A stretch of 46,963 nucleotides of DNA, from assembly GCA_964399625.1 (NCBI GenBank), contig CAYNSB010000032.1:1-46963 (forward strand), written 5' to 3'. Both the position numbers and the translations under genes were made by a program. The notes beneath the pieces were generated by a model that was not told where the DNA came from, searched no databases, and saw only the letters and a list, made by a program, of their open reading frames with translations. Shown here in pieces: positions 32,911 through 41,621 of the stretch; within the stretch, counting starts at the first letter, position 1, and every line of letters begins with the position of its first letter. Source of the stretch: CAYNSB01 sp964399625. Its GTDB lineage: Bacteria > Planctomycetota > Phycisphaerae > Phycisphaerales > UBA1924.

Positions 32911-33707
32911 GCCTCCCCACCCGCCTCCTTCCCCTTCACCGTCAGCCGCACCGGGTGCCCGAACCATCCCTTCTGTCCATCCTTGAACTTCTCCTCCACC
33001 ACCCTCGCGGCGTCGGCGATGGTCGCGTCCGCCGGCACCCATCCGCCCTCGATATCCGGGAAGTCGATCTTGCAGTTGTCGCACTTCTTGCCCGAGGCGA
33101 ACTTGATCGGGCACCAGAAGCTCTCCACGTTCCGCAGCATCTCCGTGCCCAGCGACCACACGCCGGTCATCCAGTCGCAGTACAGGCACCAGATCAGGTC
33201 GTGCCCGACGAGCCCGGAGAACTTCTGTCGCGACACGTTCACCCAGTCGCCGGTGCGATAGCGCGGGAAGCGCACCAGCACGACGAGCATGGGGTACACG
33301 ACGATCTGCGCCAGGCGCACGAACCAGAACAGCGGCACGACCAGCCCCGTCGCCCATACCGCCGCGTGGTTCCGCCAGCGCCCGTGGATGCGGTTCAGCG
33401 TCTTGACGATGCGCGGCCCGCGCCAGCTCTCCATGTGGGCGGCCTCGTGCGCCCAGCCCCACAGCACCACCGCGACGACCTGCGCCCCCACCGCCGCGCC
33501 GAATCCGCCCCAGGCTGCCCACACCGGCCCAAACACAAGCGGCGCGATCGTGAAGTACGTGATGGGCAGGTCCAGCCACGGGGCCACGCACAGGCTCGAC
33601 GACACCCGCCGCCCGAGCGGGCCCAGCTTGGGAATCGCGTGCAGCACGACCGCGCCGGCGAGCAACGCGCCGAGCGTGACGACAAAGACGAACAGGGAGG
33701 GGTGCAT
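32907..33707 (-). CDS. Membrane protein with an HEAAH motif and Cys pairs
   Basis: Protein of 266 residues, not assigned to a family. About four hydrophobic segments lie in the first 140 residues. The motif GWAHEAAHMESW lies at the end of a hydrophobic stretch and has the form HExxH, the zinc pattern of metalloproteases; no third ligand is obvious. The C-terminal soluble part has a WCLYCDW pair and a KKCDNCKID pair, spaced like metal-binding or redox cysteines. The start at 33707 (MHPSLFVFVV) is chosen as the first Met before a hydrophobic segment. It could be a membrane protease or a metal-binding assembly factor; both are inference. Confidence 0.62.
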   Translation of the reverse strand: MHPSLFVFVVTLGALLAGAVVLHAIPKLGPLGRRVSSSLCVAPWLDLPITYFTIAPLVFGPVWAAWGGFGAAVGAQVVAVVLWGWAHEAAHMESWRGPRIVKTLNRIHGRWRNHAAVWATGLVVPLFWFVRLAQIVVYPMLVVLVRFPRYRTGDWVNVSRQKFSGLVGHDLIWCLYCDWMTGVWSLGTEMLRNVESFWCPIKFASGKKCDNCKIDFPDIEGGWVPADATIADAARVVEEKFKDGQKGWFGHPVRLTVKGKEAGGEA

Positions 33708-33793
33708 GCGTCCAGCATAACCACCGCTGGGGTCATGGCGGGGCCCGATTTGGCCGAAGCCCATCGGGCCGGTCCACGCTCCAGAAAATCGCC

Positions 33794-34009
33794 ATGTCCC
33801 TCACCCCTTTGGGCATTTTCTCCGCGCTCTTCATCGGCCTCGTGGGCATGACGCTGTTCATCTACGGCAAGAAGCAGGCCCGCCCCGTGCCACTGCTCAC
33901 GGGCGTCGCGCTGTGCGTGTTCCCGTACTTCGTGTCGTCGCTGCTGCTGATGTGGCTCATCACCGCCGGGTGCCTGGGCGGGCTCTACATGCTCTCGCGC
34001 AACGCCTGA
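33794..34009 (+). CDS. Small conserved two- to three-helix membrane protein
   Basis: Protein of 71 residues with hydrophobic segments at about 8-24, 33-43 and 45-65. The core FIYGKKQ, PLLTGVALCVFPYF is a pattern found in small bacterial proteins sometimes labelled amino acid transport protein, though none is characterised to my knowledge. It converges with the FecCD gene with one base between the stops. Confidence 0.7.
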   Translation: MSLTPLGIFSALFIGLVGMTLFIYGKKQARPVPLLTGVALCVFPYFVSSLLLMWLITAGCLGGLYMLSRNA

Positions 34010-34010
34010 G

Positions 34011-35006
34011 TCATTCGATCGAGCGTTCGCGCCGGAGCAGCAGCAGGAACACCGGCCCGCCGATGATCGCCGTCAGCACGCCGATGGGCAGGCGCCCCGA
34101 GGGCAGTTGCAACGAGCGCACCAGCACGTCCGCACCGACCACGAGCGCGACGCCCAGCAGCCCGGCCGCCGGGAGCATCGCCCGATGCCCCGCCCCCACC
34201 AGCAAGCGCGCCACGTGTGGGCACACGAGCCCGACGAAGCCGATGGGCCCGGCGATCACCACCGCCCCGGCCGAGAGAATGCCGGTCGCGACGAAGATCA
34301 GCACACGGACGCGCGGCACATGGACGCCCAGCGAGCGGGCCTCATCGTCCGAGAGCGAGAGCAGATCGAGCGTGCGCGCGAAGGCAATGCAGACGACAAG
34401 CGCCAGCAGCGCAAGCCCACCCGTCACGCCCACCGCGACCGGGTCCGCGTCGTCGCCCAGCGAGCCGGACATCCATCGCGCGATCACCTCGCCGCGATCG
34501 GGCATGAGGTCGCGGATGAGCATCGTCGCGGCGCCGGCGATCACGCTGACCATCACGCCCACGAGCACGAGCGCGATGGGCTCGAGCAGGCCTCGGCGCT
34601 GCGAGAGCGCGTACACCGCCGCCAGCGCCCCGAGCGAGCCGAGCACCGTCGCGCCGATCGACACGCCCCCCAGCAGCGTGTGGTACCCCGGCGTGCCCAG
34701 GAGCCGCCCGGTGCCCAGCCACGCGGCGTAGGTCCAGATCATGACGCACAGCCCTGCTCCCGCGTTGACGCCGATGATGTCGGGCGAGGCGAGCGGGTTG
34801 CGCAGCAGGGTCTGCAGGAGCGCCCCGGCGAGGGCGAGGGAGAGCCCGACGACAACCCCCGCCAGCAGCCGATCCAGGCGGAGCATCCAATAGTCGTGCG
34901 TGGGCGGCCAGTCCCATCCACCCGAGCCCGCCCGCAGGCGCAGCGCGGCGATCACGCCGACGAGCACGAGCAGGAGCGCGAGCGTGGTCCAGGCGCGGAG
35001 GTTCAT
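34011..35006 (-). CDS. FecCD-family iron-complex permease, orphan
   Basis: Membrane subunit of an ABC importer for iron-siderophore, heme or cobalamin complexes. The protein has 331 residues with about nine to ten helices. The family signatures are RLDRLLAGVVVGLSLALAG, LLQTLLRNPLASPDIIGVNAGA, the ATPase-contact loop DDEARSLGV and GFVGLVCPHVARLLVG. The start at 35006 is used; another Met at 35024 is possible. The usual ATPase and binding-protein genes are not on either side, so it must work with subunits coded elsewhere. It is divergent from atpC. Confidence 0.9.
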   Translation of the reverse strand: MNLRAWTTLALLLVLVGVIAALRLRAGSGGWDWPPTHDYWMLRLDRLLAGVVVGLSLALAGALLQTLLRNPLASPDIIGVNAGAGLCVMIWTYAAWLGTGRLLGTPGYHTLLGGVSIGATVLGSLGALAAVYALSQRRGLLEPIALVLVGVMVSVIAGAATMLIRDLMPDRGEVIARWMSGSLGDDADPVAVGVTGGLALLALVVCIAFARTLDLLSLSDDEARSLGVHVPRVRVLIFVATGILSAGAVVIAGPIGFVGLVCPHVARLLVGAGHRAMLPAAGLLGVALVVGADVLVRSLQLPSGRLPIGVLTAIIGGPVFLLLLRRERSIE

Positions 35007-35086
35007 GGACGCAGAGCCTATCATCGCGTCCTTGAGCAATCCCCTGGCGCGCCCCGACGGACGCGTCGTGTTCCCCGGAGACGATC

Positions 35087-35536
35087 GTGGCGACGAAGAC
35101 CTTTCAATGCCGGCTGATCACCCCCACCGCCAAGCTTCTTGACGAGGCGGTGACGTACGCCTCCGTGCCCGCGTGGGACGGGCTCTTTGGCGTGCTGGCC
35201 AACCGGGCGCCGATCGTCGCCAAGCTGGGGCTTGGGGAGTTGCGTCTGGAGTTCCCCGACAAGAGCGGCTCGGCCGGCGGCGAGCGTTCGTACCTGGTGC
35301 AGGACGGGTTCGCCCAGATGGTGGACAACCGCCTGACGATCCTCGCTGGGCGGGCGATCCCCGTCGAGTCGTTGAACCTGGGCGAGGCGCAGGCAGAGTT
35401 GAGCGCTGCCACCGGCAAGAAGGCGAGCGGGGAGACGCCCGCGGCTCGCCAGACCTCGCTTGAGCAGAACCAGCGGGCGGCGGCCCTGGCCCGCGAGAAG
35501 GTGCGTCTGGCGCGTTCGGCGGGCAAGGGCATCTGA
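35087..35536 (+). CDS. atpC: F-type ATP synthase epsilon subunit
   Basis: Epsilon subunit of the ATP synthase central stalk, 149 residues. The N-terminal beta-sandwich is clear: FQCRLITPTAKLLDEAV, VPAWDGLFGVLANRAP and the SYLVQDGFAQMVDNRLTIL strand. The C-terminal helical part follows, with an extra Ala/Gly/Thr-rich stretch. It starts with GTG after CGGAG. In most bacteria atpC follows atpD; here a divergent permease lies upstream and glycosyltransferase genes follow 22 bases downstream, so it is separated from the rest of the operon. Confidence 0.93.
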   Translation: MATKTFQCRLITPTAKLLDEAVTYASVPAWDGLFGVLANRAPIVAKLGLGELRLEFPDKSGSAGGERSYLVQDGFAQMVDNRLTILAGRAIPVESLNLGEAQAELSAATGKKASGETPAARQTSLEQNQRAAALAREKVRLARSAGKGI

Positions 35537-35558
35537 CCCGCGTGCGGGAGGCAGACGC

Positions 35559-37331
35559 ATGACCCGCGCGCCCGACCCCGCCCTGCAGCGCGCCCTGGCG
35601 CAGATCCAGAGCGGTCGGTGCGATGAGGCCATCGCGGACCTGCGCCGCATGCTGCAGCGCGACGCGGACAACGCGAACGTGAACCAGCTGCTGGGGCAGG
35701 CGTACCTGCTCAGCGGGCGCATCGACCAGGCGGTGTACCACCTCGAGCGCGCGCTCATGAAGCACCCGCGTGCAACGGGCGTGCTCAACAACCTCGCCAA
35801 CGCGCTCGTGCAGCTCAAGCGGTACGACGAGGCGATCGCCGCGTGGAACCGCGCCGTGGAGGCCGACCCGACCTACGCGCCCGCGTACCTCGGGCTGTGC
35901 ATGGGCTACGCGTACGCGCGCCGGTACGACGAGTCGGTGGTCGCGGGACGGCGCGCGATCCAGCTCGTGCCCCGATCGCCCGAGGCCCATCAGAACACGG
36001 CCCTCTCGCTGCTGGAGAGCGGACGCCCCGAGGAAGCGATGCGCCTCCTCGTGGACGGGCACAGCGCGTGCCCGCAGAGCACGACGCTCCACTCGATGAT
36101 GCTCATCGGGCTCAACTACGTCACCGCGGACCGGCGCGCGGTTTTCGAGTCCCATCGACGCTTCGGGATGCTCTACAAGGCGGACCCGAGCGTGCGCCCC
36201 GCGGCGACCCCCGCGGAACCCGAGCGTCCGCTGCGCCTGGGCATCCTGTCGAGCGATTTCCACACGCACTCGGTGGCGTTCTTCCTCGAGCCGCTGCTGC
36301 GCCATCGCGATCGCGAGCGATGGAGCGTGCACATGTTCGCGTCGGACATCCACGCCGAGGACCAGACGCGCCAGCGCCTTCGCGACATGGGCGATTCCTA
36401 CATCGACGTCGTTCGTCTGGCGCCGATGCAACTCGACGCGCGGATCCGCGCCGAGCGGATCGACGTGCTGCTGGAGCTGGGCGGGCACAGCGCGGGCAAT
36501 CGCCTGCCGGGGCTTCTGGGCAAGCCGGCCCCGCTGATCGTCACGGCGATCGGGTACCCGCACACGACGGGCGTGCCCGCGGTGGACTACCGCGTGGTGG
36601 ATTCGCTGACCGATCCTCCGGGCGCCGAGGCGTTCGCGACGGAGCGCCTGCTGCGCCTCGACCCGTGCTTCCTGTGCTATCGCCCGCCAACGGACGCCCC
36701 GGACGTGGCCGCGCCGCCGAGCAGCACGTCGAGAGATGCGCCGATCACGTTTGCATCATTCAATGCGTTGTACAAACTCTCGAACGAGGCGATCGCGCTC
36801 TGGAGCCGCGTGCTCAGCGCGGTGCCGTCGTCAGTGTTCGTGCTGCGCGGAGCGCCCCTGGACGATCCGGCGGTGATGTCCCGGATCCGCTCGCGGTTCG
36901 AGGCGTGCGGCGTGTCGGGGTCGCGCGTGCGGGGCGTTGGGTCGGTGCCCACGACGCGGGAGCACCTGGCACGGTACGGGCAGATCGATGTGGCGCTGGA
37001 CGTGATCCCCTACCACGGCACGACCACCACGTGCGAGGCCTTGTGGATGGGCGTGCCGGTGGTGTCGCTCGTGGGCGAGTCGCACGCGTCGCGGGTGGGC
37101 CTGTCGCTGCTGACCAACGTGGGCCACCCCGAGTGGGCGGTGCGCACGCCCGACGAGTTCGTGCGCGTGGCGAGCGAGCTCGCGAGCGATCGGACCCGCC
37201 TGGCGACGATCCGCAGTGGGCTTCGCGAGCAGGTGCGTCGCTCGCCCCTGTGCGACGAGGCCGCGTACGCCGGGCGGTTCTACGCGGCCCTGCGCGAGTG
37301 CTGGCGAACGTGGTGCGCATCGCGCTCCTGA
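35559..37331 (+). CDS. TPR plus SPINDLY/OGT-like glycosyltransferase, copy 1
   Basis: Predicted cytosolic protein O-GlcNAc transferase-like enzyme of family GT41, 590 residues. Residues about 5-190 form TPR units (for example VNQLLGQAYLLSGRIDQAVY). The catalytic part from about 225 has LRLGILSSDFHTHSVAFF, LELGGHSAGNRL, IGYPHTTGVPAVDYRVVDSL, ASFNALYKLSNEAIALW and IPYHGTTTTCEALWMGVPVV, all in the order of OGT. GGGAG lies before the ATG. A longer frame reaching into atpC is not used. The paralogue starts 17 bases after its stop. Protein targets are unknown. Confidence 0.9.
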   Translation: MTRAPDPALQRALAQIQSGRCDEAIADLRRMLQRDADNANVNQLLGQAYLLSGRIDQAVYHLERALMKHPRATGVLNNLANALVQLKRYDEAIAAWNRAVEADPTYAPAYLGLCMGYAYARRYDESVVAGRRAIQLVPRSPEAHQNTALSLLESGRPEEAMRLLVDGHSACPQSTTLHSMMLIGLNYVTADRRAVFESHRRFGMLYKADPSVRPAATPAEPERPLRLGILSSDFHTHSVAFFLEPLLRHRDRERWSVHMFASDIHAEDQTRQRLRDMGDSYIDVVRLAPMQLDARIRAERIDVLLELGGHSAGNRLPGLLGKPAPLIVTAIGYPHTTGVPAVDYRVVDSLTDPPGAEAFATERLLRLDPCFLCYRPPTDAPDVAAPPSSTSRDAPITFASFNALYKLSNEAIALWSRVLSAVPSSVFVLRGAPLDDPAVMSRIRSRFEACGVSGSRVRGVGSVPTTREHLARYGQIDVALDVIPYHGTTTTCEALWMGVPVVSLVGESHASRVGLSLLTNVGHPEWAVRTPDEFVRVASELASDRTRLATIRSGLREQVRRSPLCDEAAYAGRFYAALRECWRTWCASRS

Positions 37332-37348
37332 GCGCGGAGGGAGCGGCG

Positions 37349-39136
37349 ATGGGCGGTTTCTCACCCGTGGTGCAGCGAGCCCTGGAGATGGCGCGGGGCG
37401 GGCGGCTGGACGCGGGGATCGACGCGCTGCGCCGTCACGTGCGCACGTCGCCCAAAGACGCCGGGGCGCACCAGATGCTGTCGCTGCTCCTGCAGGAAGC
37501 GGGGCGGTACGACGAGGCGATCTATTCGATGCAGCGCGTGTGCGAGTTGGCCCCCGGGCACCCGGCCGGCGTGATCTCGCTGACGCAGGCGTACCTGTCC
37601 GCGGGGCGATTCCGCGAGGCGGTGGACGCCGCGCGCCGGGCGACGCAAGTCGCCCCGCGCGTAGCCGCGTCGTGGGGACTGCTGAGCCTGGCGCTGACGC
37701 GTGCGGCGGACCTGCGCGGGGCGGTCGAGGCGGGGCGGCGTGCCGTGGAACTCGATCCGCGCGCGTTCGAGGGATACTCGAACCTCGGGCTCGCGGAGAT
37801 GATGCTGGGTCGAACGGACGAGGCCGTGGCGAGCTTCGAACGGGCGCATCTGGCAGCGCCAGACAACGTCGGAGCGCACGACGCGCTGCTCATGGCGCTC
37901 AACGCCTCGGACCGCCCGGCGGCGGATGTGTTCGCGGCGCATCGGAGGTACGGCGAGTTGCACCGAGCGAGCGGCACGCCCGCGCGGACCCTCGCGGACC
38001 CGGAGCGACCTCTCCGCGTGGGGCTGCTCTCGGGGGACTTCCGCGTCCACTCGGTCGCGTACTTCCTGCTCGCGCTCCTGGAGCATCGCGAACGGACCGG
38101 GATGGAGTTCATTGCTCTGCACTCGTTCCCGAAAGTCGATGCGATGGGAGAGCGCCTGCGCGGGCTCTTCGATCGATGGGTGGATATCTCGCGACAGACG
38201 GACCCGGAGATCGACGCGACGATCCGGCGTGAGAAGATCGACGTGCTGATCGAACTGGGCGGGCACAGCGTGGGGAATCGGCTCGCGGCGCTGGTGAACA
38301 AGCCCGCGCCGGTGGTCATCTCCGCGATCGGGTACCCGCACACCACCGGGCTGGCGGCCGTGGACTATCGCCTGGTGGACTCACTCACCGATCCGCCCGG
38401 TGTGGGCGGCGCGCCGGGGGCCGACGCGTTCGCCACGGAGCGACTGCTCCGCCTCGATCCCTGCTTCCTGTGCTACACCGCGCCGGGCGATGCGCCGAGC
38501 GTCACGCCGTCGCCTTGCCTGGAGTCGAGCGACGCGCGGTTCACGTTCGGCTCGTTCAACACGAGCCAGAAGCTGAGCCAGCGGACGCTGCGCCTGTGGG
38601 CACGCGTGCTGCAGGAGGTGCCTGGCTCCCGACTTTTGCTCAAAAGCCTGAACTACGAGGACCCCCAGGCGCGCGAGGAGGCCGCGGCACGCTTTGCCAG
38701 CGCGGGCGGCGACGCGTCGCGTGTGGAGTGTTTGCCGCCGGGCAAGGGAACGCGGGAGCACCTCGAGTGCTATGCGCGCCTTGACGTTTCGCTGGACCCG
38801 ATGCCCTACGCCGGAACCACCACCACATGCGAGTCGCTGTGGATGGGCGTGCCGGTGGTGACGATGGCGGGCACAACGCACGCGTCGCGAGTGGGCGTGT
38901 CTCTGCTGAGCGCCGCGGGATTCGACGGAAGCGAGGGATGGATTGCGCGGAACGAGGACGAGTACGTCTCGATCGCCGCACGCCTCGCGAGGGATCGCGC
39001 GGCGCTCGCACGCACGCGCGCAGAACTGAGAGGGCGCGTGCACGCCTCTGCGCTGTGCGACGGCAAGGCGTACGCCCGACGATTCGGCGGGGCGATCCGT
39101 CGGTGCTGGCGAGAGTGGTGCGCGACGCAGAGTTAG
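37349..39136 (+). CDS. TPR plus SPINDLY/OGT-like glycosyltransferase, copy 2
   Basis: Paralogue of copy 1 over its full length, 595 residues. TPR units fill about the first 190 residues (GRYDEAIYSMQRVCELAPGH and others). The catalytic motifs are LRVGLLSGDFRVHSVAYF, IELGGHSVGNRL, IGYPHTTGLAAVDYRLVDSL, GSFNTSQKLSQRTLRLW and PMPYAGTTTTCESLWMGVPV. GGAGG before the ATG supports the start. All motif positions are kept, so both copies look active. Two different TPR domains may mean two different sets of target proteins. Confidence 0.9.
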   Translation: MGGFSPVVQRALEMARGGRLDAGIDALRRHVRTSPKDAGAHQMLSLLLQEAGRYDEAIYSMQRVCELAPGHPAGVISLTQAYLSAGRFREAVDAARRATQVAPRVAASWGLLSLALTRAADLRGAVEAGRRAVELDPRAFEGYSNLGLAEMMLGRTDEAVASFERAHLAAPDNVGAHDALLMALNASDRPAADVFAAHRRYGELHRASGTPARTLADPERPLRVGLLSGDFRVHSVAYFLLALLEHRERTGMEFIALHSFPKVDAMGERLRGLFDRWVDISRQTDPEIDATIRREKIDVLIELGGHSVGNRLAALVNKPAPVVISAIGYPHTTGLAAVDYRLVDSLTDPPGVGGAPGADAFATERLLRLDPCFLCYTAPGDAPSVTPSPCLESSDARFTFGSFNTSQKLSQRTLRLWARVLQEVPGSRLLLKSLNYEDPQAREEAAARFASAGGDASRVECLPPGKGTREHLECYARLDVSLDPMPYAGTTTTCESLWMGVPVVTMAGTTHASRVGVSLLSAAGFDGSEGWIARNEDEYVSIAARLARDRAALARTRAELRGRVHASALCDGKAYARRFGGAIRRCWREWCATQS

Positions 39137-39192
39137 GACGTTGCCGAAGCCAGCCCTTTGTGTCATGCCGCCGCGCGCTATCGGACGCGACC

Positions 39193-39228
39193 CCTGAGAA
39201 CGGATCTGGCGCAGGCACGGATCTCAGG
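39193..39228 (+). promoter_or_regulatory. Inverted repeat ahead of the cytochrome operon
   Basis: CCTGAGA (39193-39199) and TCTCAGG (39222-39228) are perfect complements, 22 bases apart, about 75 bases before the first gene of the redox operon. It could be an operator. An overlapping direct repeat ACGGATCT is also present. No good promoter boxes were found beside it. Confidence 0.3.
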
Positions 39229-39302
39229 CGAACACCCCCATCTTGGTGGCCGAAAGAGGATCAAAGAAACCGCTTTCACGCGCGGGCCGATATCTCAGAC
39301 CA

Positions 39303-41621
39303 ATGGCGCTCCTGGACGTGCTCCACCAGCCCGCATGGGTGCTCGCGTTCGCTCCGGTCCTGGTGCTGGGCGTTGCGGTGCTCGTTGTGGCAATGCGCCG
39401 GGCCCAGGTGCAACGCGACGCGCAGAGCCGTGCCGAGCTGGACCTGGCGCGCGAGCGTGGCAGCCACGAGGCCCGCCTGCTCCATCCCGAGATCGATCTG
39501 TCGCACTGCATCGGTTGCGGGGCGTGCGTGCACGCATGCCCGGAGGAGGGCGTGCTCGGGCTGCTGCACGGGCAGGCGGTCGTGCTGCACGGCTCGCGGT
39601 GCGTGGGACACGGGCAGTGCGCCGCCGCATGCCCGACGGGCGCGATCGCGCTCACGCTGGGCGACCTTCGCTCGCGGCGCGATCTGCCCGCACTGAACGA
39701 GGACTTTGAGGCGGTGCGCGTTCCCGGTCTCTTCCTCGCGGGTGAGATCACCGGCTTCGCGCTGATCCGGACGGCAGTGACGCAGGGTGTCGCGGTCGCC
39801 AACGCGGCCGCACGGCACGTGGCACGCCGACCCGTGGACGCCCGAGTCGCGGTCGCCGTCGGCGGGCACGAGGAGGCGGAGGACGACGACCCCGTGCTCG
39901 ATGCGCTCGTCGTGGGCGCCGGGCCGGCCGGGCTCGCGTGCTCGCTTCGCTTGAAGGAACTCGGGCTCCGATCGCTGACGATCGACCAGGAATCGCGCCT
40001 GGGGGGCACGGTCGCCGCGTATCCGCGCCGCAAGCTGGTGATGACCCAGCCCGTGGACCTGCCGCTGCACGGACGCTTGCGAGAGTCCACATACTCCAAG
40101 GAAGACCTGGTCGGGCTGTGGGAGAGCGTCGTCCGCGAACAGCGGCTCTCGCTGCGCACGGGCGTGAAGCTCGACGGCGTCGTGCGCGAGCCCGACGGAA
40201 CGTTCCTGGCCCGGACGAGCGCGGGGCCGATCCGTGCGCGGACGGTGTGCCTGGCGCTGGGGCGGCGGGGATCGCCTCGCCGTCTGGGCGTGCCCGGCGA
40301 GGAACTCGCCAAGGTCGCGTACAGCCTGATCGACGCCGAGTCCTACCGCGATCGGAAGGTGCTGGTGGTGGGCGGCGGCGACTCCGCGATCGAGGCGGCG
40401 CTCGGGCTGGCCGAGCAGCCGGGCAACGAGGTGACGCTGTCGTACCGAAGGGGCGCGTTCTCGCGGCTCAAGTCCCGCAACGAGGCACGCATCGCGCGGG
40501 CGATGCACGAGGGGCGGGTGCGTGTGCTGTTCGAGAGCCACGCGCGCGAGATCACGGCGCGCCGGGTCGTCCTCCAGCTCAAGGACGGCTCCACGCACGA
40601 ACTGCCCAACGACGACGTGTTCATCTTCGCCGGGGGCGAGGCGCCGTTCGCGCTGCTGGAACGTGCGGGAGTGTCGTTCGACCCCAAGGACCGCCCGGCA
40701 CCCCCCGAGGCCGTCGAGCGTGGCACGGGTCTGCTGCGGGCGCTGGTGCTGGCGTTCCTGGGCGCGGGCGTGCTCAGCGCGTGGGCCCTGTGGTTCCGCT
40801 CGTACTACGGCGTGGAGACGATCGCGCGGGCGGCTTCGCCGTTGCATCGCGCGCTGCGTCCGGGCGGGCCTGTGGGCCTGTCCTTCGGCGTCGGCGCGTG
40901 CGCTCTGTTCGTGTTCAACCTGGCGTATCTCGTGCGGCGCGCGCCGCGTCTGGGGTCGTGGATGCCGGGCACGCTGCGGGCATGGATGGGCTCGCACGTG
41001 TTCACGGGCATCCTCGCGCTGCTCTTCGTGCTGCTCCACGCGGGATTCTCGATGCGCCCCACGCTCGGCGGGCACTCGCTGCTGGCGCTCCTGATCGTGG
41101 TCGCGACGGGCTCGATCGGGCGGTACCTCTACGCGTTCGTTCCGCGTGCGGCCAACGGCACGGAGGCGAACATCGATGACCTTCGTGCGCAGCTCGCGTC
41201 GGTGAGCGCGGACTGGGATCGCGAGGGTCGGGGCTTTGGCGCGCTCGTGCGTGAGCACATCGAGCACCTGGCCCAGGAAGGACGCTGGCGCCCGGGGCTG
41301 CTCGCCCGCATCGGCGTGCTCGTGCGCGGGCAGTTCCGCCTCCGCCGGGGCATGGCTCGCCTGCGCGAGGTCGGGGCGAGGGAGGGCATCCCCGATCGCG
41401 AAGTGCGCCGGATGCTGGCGCTGGCGCGGCGCGCGTACCGCCTGACCCTGCTCGTCACGCACTACGAGGAGATCCGCGCCGTGCTCAGCTCGTGGCGCTA
41501 CTTCCACCGGTGGCTCGGGCTCCTGCTCGTGCTGCTGGGCATCGCGCACATTCTCACCGCGGTGCGCTACGCGTCGCTGAGCCTGGACTGGTCCGCCCCG
41601 CTCGAGGAGGTGCGCCGATGA
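39303..41621 (+). CDS. Membrane flavoprotein with ferredoxin motifs and a heme-b-like membrane domain
   Basis: Predicted inner-membrane oxidoreductase of 772 residues. Order: one N-terminal membrane helix (about 11-31); ferredoxin domain with a full cluster motif (Cys69, 72, 75, 79) and a second motif where His103 replaces one Cys (Cys100, 106, 110); then PGLFLAGEITGFALIRTAV, a flavin-binding strip that is usually at the end of thioredoxin-reductase-type enzymes; then VVGAGPAGLACSLRL (FAD) and VVGGGDSAIEAALGL (NAD(P)H). After about 476 come five membrane helices with His in SHVFTG, LLHAGF, FHRWLG and GIAHIL, possible heme b ligands. It would move electrons between NAD(P)H or ferredoxin, quinone and the cytochromes encoded next. 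The start at 39303 places the helix at the N-terminus. The stop overlaps the next ATG. Confidence 0.85.
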   Translation: MALLDVLHQPAWVLAFAPVLVLGVAVLVVAMRRAQVQRDAQSRAELDLARERGSHEARLLHPEIDLSHCIGCGACVHACPEEGVLGLLHGQAVVLHGSRCVGHGQCAAACPTGAIALTLGDLRSRRDLPALNEDFEAVRVPGLFLAGEITGFALIRTAVTQGVAVANAAARHVARRPVDARVAVAVGGHEEAEDDDPVLDALVVGAGPAGLACSLRLKELGLRSLTIDQESRLGGTVAAYPRRKLVMTQPVDLPLHGRLRESTYSKEDLVGLWESVVREQRLSLRTGVKLDGVVREPDGTFLARTSAGPIRARTVCLALGRRGSPRRLGVPGEELAKVAYSLIDAESYRDRKVLVVGGGDSAIEAALGLAEQPGNEVTLSYRRGAFSRLKSRNEARIARAMHEGRVRVLFESHAREITARRVVLQLKDGSTHELPNDDVFIFAGGEAPFALLERAGVSFDPKDRPAPPEAVERGTGLLRALVLAFLGAGVLSAWALWFRSYYGVETIARAASPLHRALRPGGPVGLSFGVGACALFVFNLAYLVRRAPRLGSWMPGTLRAWMGSHVFTGILALLFVLLHAGFSMRPTLGGHSLLALLIVVATGSIGRYLYAFVPRAANGTEANIDDLRAQLASVSADWDREGRGFGALVREHIEHLAQEGRWRPGLLARIGVLVRGQFRLRRGMARLREVGAREGIPDREVRRMLALARRAYRLTLLVTHYEEIRAVLSSWRYFHRWLGLLLVLLGIAHILTAVRYASLSLDWSAPLEEVRR

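Noticed and set aside
37332..37348. Possible frameshift joining the two glycosyltransferases into one protein
   Set aside because: Each copy has its own ribosome binding site, start, TPR part and full catalytic motif set.
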